In this document: positions 46,640 through 59,400 of the stretch, piece by piece
Position numbering within the stretch: the first letter of the stretch is position 1
Layout: each line of letters starts with the position of its first letter
Assembly: GCA_958430865.1 (NCBI GenBank)
Contig: CAUDNR010004445.1
Location: forward strand, 62,001 to 126,000
Direction of reading: 5' to 3'
Source: Entrophospora sp. SA101
Taxonomy: Eukaryota; Glomeromycota; Glomeromycetes; Entrophosporales; Entrophosporaceae
Length of the DNA: 64,000 nt
The notes under the pieces: generated by a model
What the model saw: only the letters and a program-made list of their open reading frames with translations
Database searches by the model: none
What the model was told of the DNA's origin: nothing
Position numbers and translations under genes: made by a program

Positions 46640-47650
46640 TCAGGTATTTTGCCATTTTCTCTAAACTTCAATAACACACACCCACATAAAGCAATACCCA
46701 TATGGAAACTTAAATTATTTTATAGCTTCTCACCAATTTTCAATACATTCACAGCAAAATTGAAGAGAAAATCTTTCTTTGAAGTATAAATGTGATGCCA
46801 TTTTTGAATGGCCATGGCTTTGCATAAAAAGTTCCTTTTAATATAAAAAAGATTCATTAAGATTCATTAGGAAGCCTTAATGGTGTAGGTTTAATAATGA
46901 AGCTTGTTTTTATATGAACATAATGAGCTGCTTTAAAAGGACTGTTTGTTACACGAGTAAATTTTTTTATTTTTCACATATATGACGGTTGATCTGCGAT
47001 GTCCTGCGAGACTTAGCCTCATATTTATTTATTTTTAGATTTTTTTTTTTTTATTAGTATTAATATAAAAAAAAAATGGGGTGTTCCTAATTTATATTGG
47101 CTGATTAGAGAAACAAGTTTCTCCTTGTTTCCACTTCCAAATTTGGAAACGATTTTTCAATAATGAAAGAAAACGAGAATGTCAAAAAATAGCTGTACAA
47201 CAGACAATTGTTTTACAACGATGATAATTGTTGAAATACAAGGGCACTAATAGCAATAACATCGGCCCAAAGATATTTTTACCGATTTTAAAATGTCCAT
47301 GGTGGACGGAGCAAATATTTAATCGGAAATCATGTTCATTTTAAAAGCTTTAATCCACATTTTTTACAGTCACAATTATTGCAATATATTTAATATGGCT
47401 TCACAATTATTGAAAAATCTTTTGTTACATAAATTTTACAATGAAATCTTTGAATCTTTTCTACCAGTGCATGCATTTACAATGAAGGTTTTTACATGAT
47501 ATTTGCCATTAGGCCTTAATGTGATATCAATATACTCTGGAATGGTGATATGTTTGCTAGATATCCATGTAGTTATTCATGCAGGTTTCCATCATCTACA
47601 AGTATATTTTGCAAGGTAATGAATGAGTGTTGCATCTATTAAAGAGATAA
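46640..47650 (-). pseudogene. decayed ORF, probably transposon-derived
   Basis: The minus strand shows coding-like stretches separated by stops: SPFKAAHYVHIKTSFIIKPT, KRNFLCKAMAIQKWHHIYTS, KKDFLFNFAVNVLKIGEKL, NLSFHMGIALCGCVLLKF and, upstream on the same strand, VISLIDATLIHYLAKYTC, ITTWISSKHITIPEYIDITL and RPNGKYHVKTFIVNACTGRK. I do not recognise the family; the density of stops indicates a relic. No terminal repeats were found. Confidence 0.35.
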
Positions 47651-48046
47651 CACACTGATGTCGTAGTCTAGAATACCCAGAACTCGGTGTATCTTATAGT
47701 CTCAACGAGGAAACAATATGTGATATTTCCTGTTTTTATATCAATCTCTAATATCTTGATATCACAGATTGCAAAATATATTACTGACCTTGCTATCCGA
47801 GAGATAGCACAGCCATATTGTAGGCGGGACACCTAAATGTCATTTAATCACCGAATTAGCCATTTGCAATATTGCAAGTTGTGTTCAAAGCCCCGCCATT
47901 TAGATATTGGAGCGTGTGAACTCATTACGGATATAAAATCGCGTGCTCGTACTCAAGCCTGAGTAATGGGTACTAAGAATCGTTAGACAAACTTAATCAA
48001 ATGTTGATATAAATGTGACTATGTTCTCACATGGGTTAATATTGAT

Positions 48047-48712
48047 ATGGAATCTGGAAGTGAAGGTTCATCTTCTGAAAGATTCCAAATAACTGGTCAA
48101 TGATTATCCCGTCTTCCTTTCCTAAGCATGAACGATGGTAAGCAGGCAGGAGTGCGTACGAGTTTTAAACCAACAACACCACCATATCTTACTTTGATTA
48201 ATAGCATGAAATGTTATCACCGATTACCCATATAAAAAAATGCTTAATTTGATGCGCGTCAAAATGTCTGAGATCGTCCATAGAACATTTGTGACTATAT
48301 ATAATATTATAACCAGTTGCTGTTCTTAATCCGCGATTGATTATTCTATTACTCGAATGAAGAGGTTAATGTTTTGGCGCACGTAAAATCATTGCACGTT
48401 TTATCGGAGTGAAAGCATAAAAGAGGCTATTGGTTACGCAAGTTAATTTTCTATATAGTATTATACTAACTTATTCCCATCGGATTTAATATCCAAGGTC
48501 ATTCATTCATCGCTTGATGATCCGGATAATGTGTTGTATGGGAATGGAATAAGGATATGGTACTTTTCTTCTGTAAACCATCATCCTGGATATAAGTGAA
48601 ATGTATAATCTTATCATTCTTCATTAGCAGGATCAAATCGATATTCCTCTGCAAGTCGTGTATCTGTAAGAGAGTATTCAGAATACCCTGATGAAATCGA
48701 AACCCTTTGAGT
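48047..48712 (+). other. possible small two-exon gene
   Basis: ATG at 48047 opens MESGSEGSSSERFQIT, ending at a weak GTCAAT donor. A TTAGCAG acceptor near 48632 opens in matching phase NRYSSASRVSVREYSEYPDE and stops soon after (EIETL). Joined in phase they give about 42 residues, polar and Ser-rich. The intron would be over 500 bp, longer than its neighbours, so more exons or no gene at all are equally possible. Confidence 0.15.
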
Positions 48713-51700
48713 GCAATCTATAACCCTCTTAATTAAAGAAGAAAAAAAGAGAAGCATTTCCCTACACAAATATATAATGTATTTACCCGAAGAGATAGGT
48801 CTTAGTTCTAGTATGTTGGCCGCTTTTTATCGTCTGCAAAAATTAGAGAAAAAGAAGAGATAAATCAATTATTATTAGTAGTAGTAGCAAAAATAGCAAA
48901 AATCATGATAGTAATATAATATAATAATGTTTATTGTTTTCACTTACAGAAATGAATGACAGTTAATAATCACGAGCCCAAAGAATAAGAACATTCTTCT
49001 TTTTTCGAGGCAAACTTTGGACCTGATTAATTTCTCCCATGCAGGCTCGTGTATATTCTATTTTTCTGCGTTATTTTTATGTATCTAATACGATATAAAA
49101 TTACAATAAAAATAATTAAAACCATTTTGTTCAATGTCTTAATCATCAATCTCCTTAGTAAAATACACAGAGATCTTTCTAAAAAAGGCAAAAATGGTCC
49201 ATTTTTTTTAAAATCTAATTGCTAGTATATTATATACTACAAACTAGTGGCTAATTTAATGGTAATCAGCTGAATCAAAATTTTGATGTCGAAAAAATTA
49301 ACGGAACAAAAATATTTAATTTAAAAATTTTTTTATGGAAATTATAATAATGATGACGATTTCAATGATGAAATTTTGTTGATAAATTTTATGTATGAAT
49401 CAATGAGTACTTCTGATATAAAATCTAACTAATAATTCATTTGATACGTGTTCCAGTAATTCATTTACTTTGGGCTCCAAGGACATTTGAATAAAAGAAA
49501 AAATGGTGGTGGCGCAGTACATATTTTGTATGGAGATATTTTGAAAAAATTTTCATTTGTTAGAAAGAATTAAAAAAATATCACGGATTTTTTAAAAAAT
49601 TTTCAATCGATCGATCAAAATGATCAAAATAGAATAGTTGACTAAAATAGTCGATTAAATAGTTGACTAAAATAATCGACTATTTAGTCAACTTAGTCAG
49701 TCAACTAAAAAAATTTGACCAACTAATATTCGACTAAGGATTCCTTTGACCGATTCTAATCTCTAATAACAGATCTGATATTAATGTATTTGTCAATAAT
49801 TTATTGATAAGGTTGAGATTTTTTGTCAATGATATAATTGATTAGAAGATACGCTTATTATTTCTTTATTTGTTAATTGATATGGTGCTGATAACAATAA
49901 TACATATGATAAATATATAAATATAGAATGTTTATTAAGCAAATATTTATCAATTCCTGCCACCTCTGTTCCATGTAAGCGTCATAAAAATTATTTTAAC
50001 AAAATAATTCGTGCGACTTTAAATCCATATATAGCGAGATCTGTTTATTACCTGGGTGACCCGTAAGTTTATTTGACGGGTGATCCGAGTAAGGTTTTTT
50101 TAAACGGGTCCGGTTTTATTCAAATTATTTACTTTATTATTATTTGACTAAACAAACGTTAATGTAATTCGAATACTCAAATTTATTACGAATAGAAACC
50201 CTCTACCTACTATGACTATTTGTCAGTAGAAAAAAAATTTTAAATTACTATTATTATTATCACTACAAGGACTACGAAGGAAACATAGTACTGATAAAGA
50301 AAAAAAATATTTAATTGGATATATTATTCGTTTTATTCGAATTCACCAGCTAAAAAATTTCACGTAATTAAATTAACCGATAACCGATTAAAGAATTTTT
50401 GCGCGGTGCCAAACTCTAATTAAAAATAAAGATTTCTATAAATCTTATGGAAATATTTTTCACCTTTATTTATTATTATTATTAATATCATTAATTTTCA
50501 ACAGTTAATCGCCGATTATCCGATTATCCAATTGTTGAACACTTAATTGATTAATTGGATAATCGGTGACTAATCAGCGAATTTATTGACCACTACTATA
50601 AACATACCATATAGATGCGGGAAATTTTGTTGATCGTTCCAATTTTCACAACCACTCTCACAAATCATGAATGCTAATAATGAACAAAGAATAACTTGAA
50701 ATTGAGGGATATATTATTGTCACACGTTTCCATGAAAAAGGCCAGGTTTTACGCGTGGGGGGTCTGGAAAATAGAAAAAGACAACATGAAACAATTTTGA
50801 ACTAACGCCATTCCTGATGTAACTGTTGATGTGGAACATTTCTTGTTTAGAAATTTTGCATAGATATTGTTCTTTAAAGTTTCATAAACTCTTGAAATGT
50901 AAGATATTTTTCTCAGGACTTTATTTTCCACAATGTGGTCACCTTCTATTGTCTAGAACCCACGTGTGATGCCAAACATGGAGCTTTTCCGTCCGGAAAC
51001 TAGAACTGTTTTGAACAGTATTTAAATGGCCGATATTTCAATTGTCTACAATGACAAAAATTTTTTTACTCTGTTCAAAAAAAAAAAAAAATAATAAAAT
51101 GCACAATTATAAAGTTGGCGGTACGTTTCACCATTTCGTTTATTTCATCTTCCTATGCTCATTGTGTGCACTAGTGACATAATTTCTCCAATAATCAGAT
51201 AATATCGAATACTGGGAATGCATACTACCTTCCAGACTTAAAGTTGAGAGACTCGGCATTATTAAAAGTTTGTACGGTAATGATTCCTACCAGGTTGAAC
51301 CCAAGAATCAAACTCGTTTAATTGGTAAGAAATCAAATTAGACTTAGATTTTAAACAAATGATAAACGTTTGTTTGAGATGTACCAGTTTTAGTTAATAA
51401 AATCAAACTTTTGATAAAACTGACATCTTAACAAAGGTTTAACTATTGTTGAATTTATTTTTTTACCCGTGTACTTTTAGTGCACATTTTTCCCACTACG
51501 GATATGTCAAATTAAACTCTGTTATATTTATTCTTATTCAAGTTGTCAGCGATGGGGATGTCATTCGCAAAATACAATAAAGAAACACCTCTTCCATAAT
51601 CGAAATTCGCGCTAGTGTGGGACTTTTTTTCAAGTTCTTTGATTTGTTCACACAATGTAACTGCAATATGCATTTTTATTTTTTATTCATTTATTATCTT

Positions 51701-53461
51701 AGCTAAATGATAAAGTCTACAATCTGATCAAAAGTAGTTATCTAATTCCATAGCAATATCCAATTTTTTGAGGATAATTTCTTAATGCAATACTCATTCA
51801 TACCACTGTCTTTTTTGCATGTTCATGAACGAGAGAAGTTGCGTTATTTTTTGATGCGTGAGATGAGAGTCTCTCGTTTCCCCCCATGACCTTTATTCTC
51901 TGTAATTCTCTTTTTCGAGTATACAAGACAATACTCGCCTCCAAAGTGTTCTTTTACCATAGCTTCTTCGTGAAATTCTGAGGGAATTTCATAAATATAT
52001 TCCATGGGACTTTTCTTAGATACGGATATAAAATAGTAACCTTTAAATATGTACATATCTCTCCATAACTAAATACCGTTTTTTGTTCCTATCTATTATA
52101 ATAATATTATATTTGTTTTTGCGAGACATGATAACATATTATTATTACTATAAACATTAAAATCATGCATATGCGCTATTTTTATCGTACTGCTTTCAAT
52201 ATGTTACACGTAATGTATATGGCGTTTGATTCAAATAAGACTGACTATACAAAATAAATTGAGTATTACTAATATTATTCCAAGGAAATTTTTTAATGAC
52301 GATCTCTGCAAAATACGTTACACATGTTTTTTATATATACAGTCTATATTTTCACTAATTATTATTATTATTATATCCTCTATATCCTCGAACCGGTTTT
52401 GCTAGAGAACCCCCTATTACTATTATTCACTATAGTGAACAAAGAAAGACACAAAAAATACTCGTGTGACAAGGAAAGAAAAAGCTAATGAAGATTATTT
52501 CAATATAAAAAATGAATTTAATATGAATTAATATGCATATATGTTAAATTTGAAATAAATGCGTAAATAATAATAACAATAATATCATCAATCAAGGCTA
52601 TGTAAAAATCAAAAATTTTTCTCACCACGGCGCAGTACACAAGAGACAAAGCTTTCTCCTTCCCTATTCCTTTCACAACACACATTTCCTCTCCCTCTAA
52701 CACCTGAAGAGAAATTTTAAGCGTTTCATTTATTAAACTTCCTAATCAACTTTATACACTCTTTAAAATATACCATAAACATTTGGATGGATAAACCACT
52801 AACAACCACAATATCAAAGACTGGTCGAACGACACGAAAATAACTTTTAGTCTAGTCGGGATGATATTTTAAAAAATAAAAAATAGAATATACATTTTTT
52901 ACCGTCGGGCTGGACACATTTACCCACACGTTACTAAATCAAGACTGGTCGAAGTCAACTTTTACGTCAGGACAATCCATGTCTAATAATTTCTAATCAT
53001 AGGTAGTTTGCTACCGAGTATTTAATGGGCAACGAAGTATTGCACTGGGTGCAGCACAGGTGATAGAAAAACGTATTATTTTTTGTGTATTATATAAACA
53101 TCTTGAACAAAATATCTACCTAATTTACTTTTATTACTACCTTATTTAATATTATTTTAGAAATTAATGCTTAAAATCGACTTTTAAATGCTTTTAAACG
53201 ATTCAAAAACCAATTTAACCAATTAATCGAATTATCATGGATATCACAATCACCGCAATTCACTTATCAGTTTCAATAGAAATTGGAAGAATGGGATTTC
53301 CACTGTAAAATTTTAACGGCATCCTTTGTGTTATTATATTCTCTCTATATACGGACCTTCATAATACCACACCTCAATAAGAGCAATCCAATTCCCTTCA
53401 CCTCTTGAGTCGTTGCTGTTTGATGTATGTAGTGATGTCAGTCTGCTAAAGTATTTTTAAA
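48713..53461. other. gene-poor, MITE-like debris
   Basis: No gene supported. The segment 49630-49745 has repeated forms of TAGTCGACTA in both orientations. The segments 50040-50110 (GGGTGACCCGTAAG, GACGGGTGATCCG), 50370-50420 (GGTGCC next to AACCGATTA) and 50500-50590 (repeated GATTATCCGATTATCC and its complement) look like ends of decayed hAT-type MITEs. The minus-strand frame 51844-52056 (SPMEYIYEIPSEFHEEAMVK, EHFGGEYCLVYSKK) looks coding in composition but has no partner exons or known domain. Confidence 0.35.
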
Positions 53462-53471
53462 NNNNNNNNNN
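53462..53471. other. assembly gap (10 Ns)
   Basis: Ten consecutive N characters. This is an assembly join of unknown true length and lies 1,087 bp before the start of the second copy of the duplicated block, which bears on whether that duplication is real. Confidence 0.99.
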
Positions 53472-53599
53472 TAATAAACAATTAATGTGTAACCTGCCGA
53501 AACCCTGCTGATTGATTTCTGGATGAGTTTTGGCAAGCAACCTTAGTTGGATGGTGATGATTATCATTATGTGGAGGTGGAGGTGGAGAATAGTGTGTC

Positions 53600-54132
53600 A
53601 GATGACATAAGTGAATCAGAGAGTGATTTTTATGAAGTAGAACCTAATTACAAGACTAATAAAAAAATAATTTTGTATTAGAGAAATAATTGACTTAAAT
53701 AATTCTATATTTACTGATGGTAACCAAAGCCAAATTCACTTAGATGTAGAAAATAATACAAATCAAATAATTGATGAAAATTACAAATACAATTCAAATG
53801 ATTTGATAAATAGTTTTTTGAACTCATTTGATGATAGTGATATTATCAATATGAATAATATAGTTAATTTAGAAAGTGAAGCTGATATTGCAAATAGTTA
53901 TATTTATATAAATAATGATGGTATTGATAATAACAACCATGATGATATTATTTATGATCAAGACAATTTTAATAATAAGGATGATAATAGTAACAATAGT
54001 AATGATATAGATGACTATAACAATATTCCAACTAACAACAACAATAAAAAAACCAACTTGAAAAGAAAAAATGATTGTGATGATTTACCAAGGAAACAAT
54101 TTGAATTTAGAGATAGGAAGAAAAAAAATTAA
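53600..54132 (+). other. 3' end of an Asn/Asp-rich reading frame
   Basis: A frame open from about 53715 through ATG 53803 to a stop at 54132 reads QIHLDVENNTNQIIDENYKY, then LINSFLNSFDDSDIINMNN, an Asn/Asp-rich tract and a basic end (KKTNLKRKNDCDDLPRKQ, FEFRDRKKKN). Before it, ENSVSDDISESESDFYEVEP lies in another frame. It could be the last exon of a low-complexity or transposase-like protein whose front is lost in the gap. No domain is recognised. Confidence 0.3.
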
Positions 54133-54313
54133 AAATTTAAAAATAAAATATTTTAATTTTGTTATCAAAATTTAATTTCAAATAAAAAAAATTTTTTTTG
54201 GTAAATTTCACAATGTTTTTTATTGAAATTTTCTAATGAAGGAAAGGTTTCTTTTTGAAAGTTTCAGAATTTAAAAGTTCCCTAAACTTTTTTTTTAACT
54301 CGGTTTTGGCAAC

Positions 54314-54527
54314 AGTTTTAGGGTTTCAGCAAGGTTTAGGATTTTAAAAATTCCCTAAACTAGTTTCTGGAGGTTTCTGTTTGTGGTTTTCCCTAAACTT
54401 AGAGTTTTGGGTCACATCATTAATTTAGGGTTTCGGCAAGGTTTAGGATTTTAAAAATTCCCTAAACTAGTTTTGAAAGGTTTCTGTTTCTGGTTTTTCC
54501 TAAACTTGGAGTTTAGGGTCACATCAT
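54314..54527. repeat. 107-bp tandem repeat, two copies
   Basis: AGGGTTTC...GTCACATCAT recurs at an exact 107-bp spacing (54320 and 54427; 54411 and 54518). Each unit contains GTTTAGGATTTTAAAAATTC followed by CCTAAAC, which can pair as a hairpin (GTTTAGG with CCTAAAC). It lies immediately before copy 2 of the duplicated block. Confidence 0.85.
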
Positions 54528-54793
54528 TACTACTAAATAAAGTCAAATAAATGTGAATGTGTCGATCAAATCACAGCTTCTTTTTATTTTATTTTATAAA
54601 CATGTCACGAAACAAGCAAAGAAAATAACGAAAAAGAATTTGCCAGGTAAGTGTTTTAAGGATGGTGGTGTTGGTTATCGCCACTTGTCATCACTCTAGT
54701 AGTTATTAATAAAAAGAATGGTGATGGTATATAAAAGGGATGACAATGTGATTATTGTTGATACTCATGAATTAACTTTGATTTATTCTTAAG

Positions 54794-56473
54794 CTGACAA
54801 CAAACAAAGAGAATAAAGAAGTAAATTATATTCTTTTTATTTGATAAAATTGATTTTATGGTATTGATCCTAATTTCTGCTTATAGGAAAATAAAAATGA
54901 AAATGAAGTAGAGATTAGAAAATTGAGGAAGGAATTAAAAGTATTGGAAGAAAAATTGACTTCAGGCAAAGATCTCATAATGCAAATAACTTGTTGGTTC
55001 ACTTATTCACTTTTATAATAATTTTTTTTTTATCTGTTATATTTATAATTAAGAAACAAAAGATCTGCCTATTTGTAAATTATTAGTTGGAAAATACAAA
55101 TGCACATTTTTTTCGAGAAGAAGAGAGGGAATATTTTTGTGGAAAGATCTTGAAGAATCTATAAAAAAATATTCAAATGAAATTCTGAATGATGAAAGTA
55201 TAACAATTTTGCCAACATTTGTTGAAAATTTAAAAATATATGATCAAGATACTTTAGATGCTTTATTAGATAAGTATATGAAAAACTCCAATATAAAACA
55301 TTTGAATTCCGAGTGACTCCAGGTATGTTGTCTATCTAAAATATGTGTATGTGTATGTGTCCTTCATTTGGTTTTTATTAAAGCATCATTTAAACTTATA
55401 TTACCAGTACAAAAAGAATTTTCCAGTTATTTGAGCTTCACAAAAGTTACTAAATTATATGGAATCCAAGTGCCAACAATACAAGATCTAAAACAATTTG
55501 AACCAGGTAAAAACGTTTGCATCTATGACTAAATTATAGTTTTCTAGCATTAATAATTTCACTTTTGTTCTTAAAACATTAGGAACTTATTCATGGAATC
55601 CTGAAGATATTTGTGACAAAATGGTAGTCACTGTATTGCAGATTTGAAGGTCAGAAACCATTTAATTGATTCAGCTGAAATGATTCAATAATTAAATTTT
55701 TTTGTGTTTTTATTAGCTAAAACCACAAAATTTTGGTGGAACAGGATCTGCCAATGAACCTACAATAGCTGAATTTGTATCAGCTGTTATGCACAACATT
55801 ATTGGAAGTTTAAATGGATCTAATTTGTATTCCCAATTTACCCTGTCTGGTATATATCGTCATGGTTGTGTGGATCAGAGTTGGCAAATGTGCAGTCCAT
55901 TGGTGGTCGATTGGTGGTCCATTGGGTCCATTAGTGTAATGCTTTAACCATGTTTAGTATTTTATTAATGGCAATGGACCAGTCCAACATCCATCTGTTC
56001 TCAATGGACCAGTCAATCCTGGTGTGAAATATGCCATCAAGCAACATAATGGACTCCTTTGCATTATGGAAATAAAAGCTTTAGAACTTGAACTCGGAAT
56101 AACATACAGTTAGAAGCAGCAATATATGTATGTTTTATTTTTATTTTTTTGTTGTTTTTTAGCATTCTGTAGTTGACATCCATATATATTTTCTTAGTTT
56201 AATAGGCAATTTAACTATAATGATTCTCTTAGTGGTGAGTATTTTGATTATGTATATGGCATTGTGACTACTGGTATTCAATGGGTATTTCTTATATTTT
56301 CTTCCAAGTTTAAAGCTGCAGCTTCAACTAGAAACATATTACAACTAAATATATCAAGCGAAAATGTAAATGAAGAACAATTAGCAATGGATCTTAAGAA
56401 AATTTTTTCAGTAATCCTGTGGATGTTAGATGATAGAATTCATAGTATTGGAAGTTCTTTGATGATATTTTAA
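54794..56473 (+). pseudogene. PD-(D/E)XK nuclease-like protein, broken (copy 2)
   Basis: Identical to the fragmentary gene at 3459-5138, including its nonsense codons and the final exon (YGIVTTGIQWVFL to the stop at 56473). Because the breaks are shared, the gene was already dead before duplication, or the two copies are one locus assembled twice. Confidence 0.5.
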
Positions 56474-59400
56474 CACAAAGTTACCATTAAAATACATATT
56501 ATTTTTTAATAACAGGACAAAATTGATATTTTTTTAACTTAGTTATTAGTAATTTTTATTGTTGAGCAGAAAAACAACTTATGCTATCTTAAAAAAAAAA
56601 GAAAATCCTCTTTACAAATAACAAAATTTGTTTGTTCAGAGTTTTATTTTTCATTAGTTCTCTAACAAAAATAATCTTTACCTAATATTTGTTGATGAAA
56701 TTATTATCTCAATAAGTGAAAAACAATGCTTAAAATAATTTGTAAGTCTATTATGTGTTGTTTATTCTATTTATCCTATTGTTACTGCGCTTATCCTTGT
56801 CATTATTTATCACTTAAGATTTTTATTATTGCTTATTTAACTTGATAAAAATTCAAAAAAACGAACTTTTTGGGTTTTATGTAGCGGTATTGTAACACAA
56901 TTGTGATTTTAAAAACAATATTGATCCCTGAAATTCTTGGTAATATATACCAATGTTCACTTTGTCTTGTTTTGTTGCAGTATTCCCCAAATAACAATTT
57001 TTAATATATGAAAATAATTTACATTAAATAAATGAGAGAGAAATTTATTTGAATCAATGTAAACCTATCTATAAAATAGGGTAGATTTATAACATAATTT
57101 TATGGTTATCATACAGCAAAAGACAAGGAGGGTGGCAAATTAAGCATTTAAAAATTTATCACGTGTACAAATTTTAGCCAATAAAATTTAGGGCTATGTG
57201 AGAACATATCACGTGAAGCATTTTAACCAATGAAATAAGAGTAATTAGTAAAAATTTATTTTTCTATACTATAGCAGGCGGCAAACTTTGAAAGTGATAT
57301 ATAAAATATTACAAAATAGTAAAATTTTAAACCATTATAACTTTTGACTTCTAAAGAATTGTGAGTTGATTGCCCCTGAGGGGCAGATACTATTTTGGTA
57401 GTTGACGGCCTTTGCAGTCGTCCCTGTATAATTCTAACTAAATATGGGAACTGCCATTAGCCGCAATTCAATTTTCATATGCCGCAACAATTCATAATTG
57501 AGGAGCCATCTTTAATTTTAACCGGGTTTTTAAAATATCATTTTGGTCACTGACAGAATGAGTCAAACAAATTTTTTTGCATCAATTTTTTTTTTTTTTT
57601 TGACAAAATAAAATACTATTTTAACTTTAAACGAAGGACCTAAGGCAAGAAGGAACTACACGTTCACGTTTTACCTATATATAATTACTACTTGGTATGG
57701 TTCGGAAGAAGATATCTTATTTATTAATAAACAGAGATACTTTTGTATTGATATCTTACGTTGATAATATTTATAACGTATTATTTTTATTTCTTTTATA
57801 AAATAGCCTAAATAATATTTAATTTACTTACATTATAGTAATTATGTTCACCATAGGGCTTAATAATAAACAATTTAATAGTGGGAGAATTGGCCAATAT
57901 TTGTTTTGCATAAATTTAAGAACGCCAAAAAACAATGAAACTGTTGAAGACGAGAAACTACACTTGGGCAATTTGGAAATATTGCCAAACAATTCAATAT
58001 GTGAAATTGTACATTAAATAATGAAAAATACTTTGGAGCTCAAATATTTCAAATTCTGACATTCCTTAAATACAAAGGCTAATCTAACCTGACGATCTGA
58101 GGATATGACGGTGCAATCACATTTCGGAGGGTTGTGTTGGCTCTGTATTTTATTAAGTTACATTGTCATCAAAGAGACCCGCTCTCATTTGTTTGAAGCC
58201 TCTAACTTGTAAGTAATTCTTCACATGTAGGTAAATAAACTCTACAGAAGAAATCAAGTGCTTACATATTCGTAAAAGGGAAATCTTATTAAATCTGATA
58301 CCTAAACTCAATATGTCAGATTTAATGTTATTCGTTTTATTTTTCTGAAATGATTCTTATTCACTTTTTCAAATTTGGTTACTTGGAAATCTCTTTCTTT
58401 GCATGGCCTTAGTATTATTATTACTTGGGTGATGCACTTATTTATTTAATATTAATAAGGAGGACAATAAAAACTAAGCCACAATACAAAACACCTATAA
58501 TTTGCGTGAGTTATTGACAGAAACAGGAGATTGGCATAGAACATGCACTTATCATACGTTCTTGCCTATAATCAGCATGAATTATTAACAAAAGCGGGGG
58601 GATTTTGCATAAAATATATGGATAATTTACACATGTTTTTTTATTGTTTTCCTGATTCTACCAATCCTTTTTAAAAATATATGTCAAACAAAGACCAGAA
58701 GATTGGCTTTAACCAGTTAATACTGTTTAAATATACGCCAATTTTTGTCGCAGTACTTTTCGGAAGGTTACACGATATTAATATCTTTTTAAAGTAGTTT
58801 TCAATGGGGATTTGAAGATTGGGATTCCACCGAAAATTTTTAACAGTATCTTTTAAGCTATTATTATGAATACTTTGTCTATTGTAACTCTAAAACCAGA
58901 TTTTTTTTTCAAAAAAATTACGATGGCTGCTTTTTATTTCAAAATGAAGTTTTCTTTGAAAACTGTTTTAATAATGAAAGAAGAAAGTTTTTTGGGTCTT
59001 TAACTATTCATACGACATTGAAAAAGATGAATCGTGATTCTGGATAAACAAACAAGAATTAAGACTGACCAATATGGTGAAATTTTAAAAACAGAAATAG
59101 AGGGTGCCAAAGTACAATTTTTTAAAATTGTTGGTGTCATTTCTAAATCAATTTTCATATATATATGTATACATATAGAACTTATATTTCAATTATAAAG
59201 TGGTGTTGGCTGAATTTTTTTTTAGAAAAAGGTAATTTATTTTGGCTTTTCAATATTTTTTATACAAAAAATATTAAAGTTTTTAAGATTATTTAGTTGT
59301 AACATTTTTTTTAATGGCTTAAATATTGATGGACACATTTAAATTGTATTTGATTTTACAAAAAAGACTTGGTAGGTGTACCTTTTGCAAAAACTCGACT

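Noticed and set aside
54320..54520. Telomere-like TTAGGG/CCCTAA near the duplication edge
   Set aside because: Hexamers occur singly in a 107-bp tandem unit, never as an uninterrupted array, so no telomere or interstitial telomere is supported.
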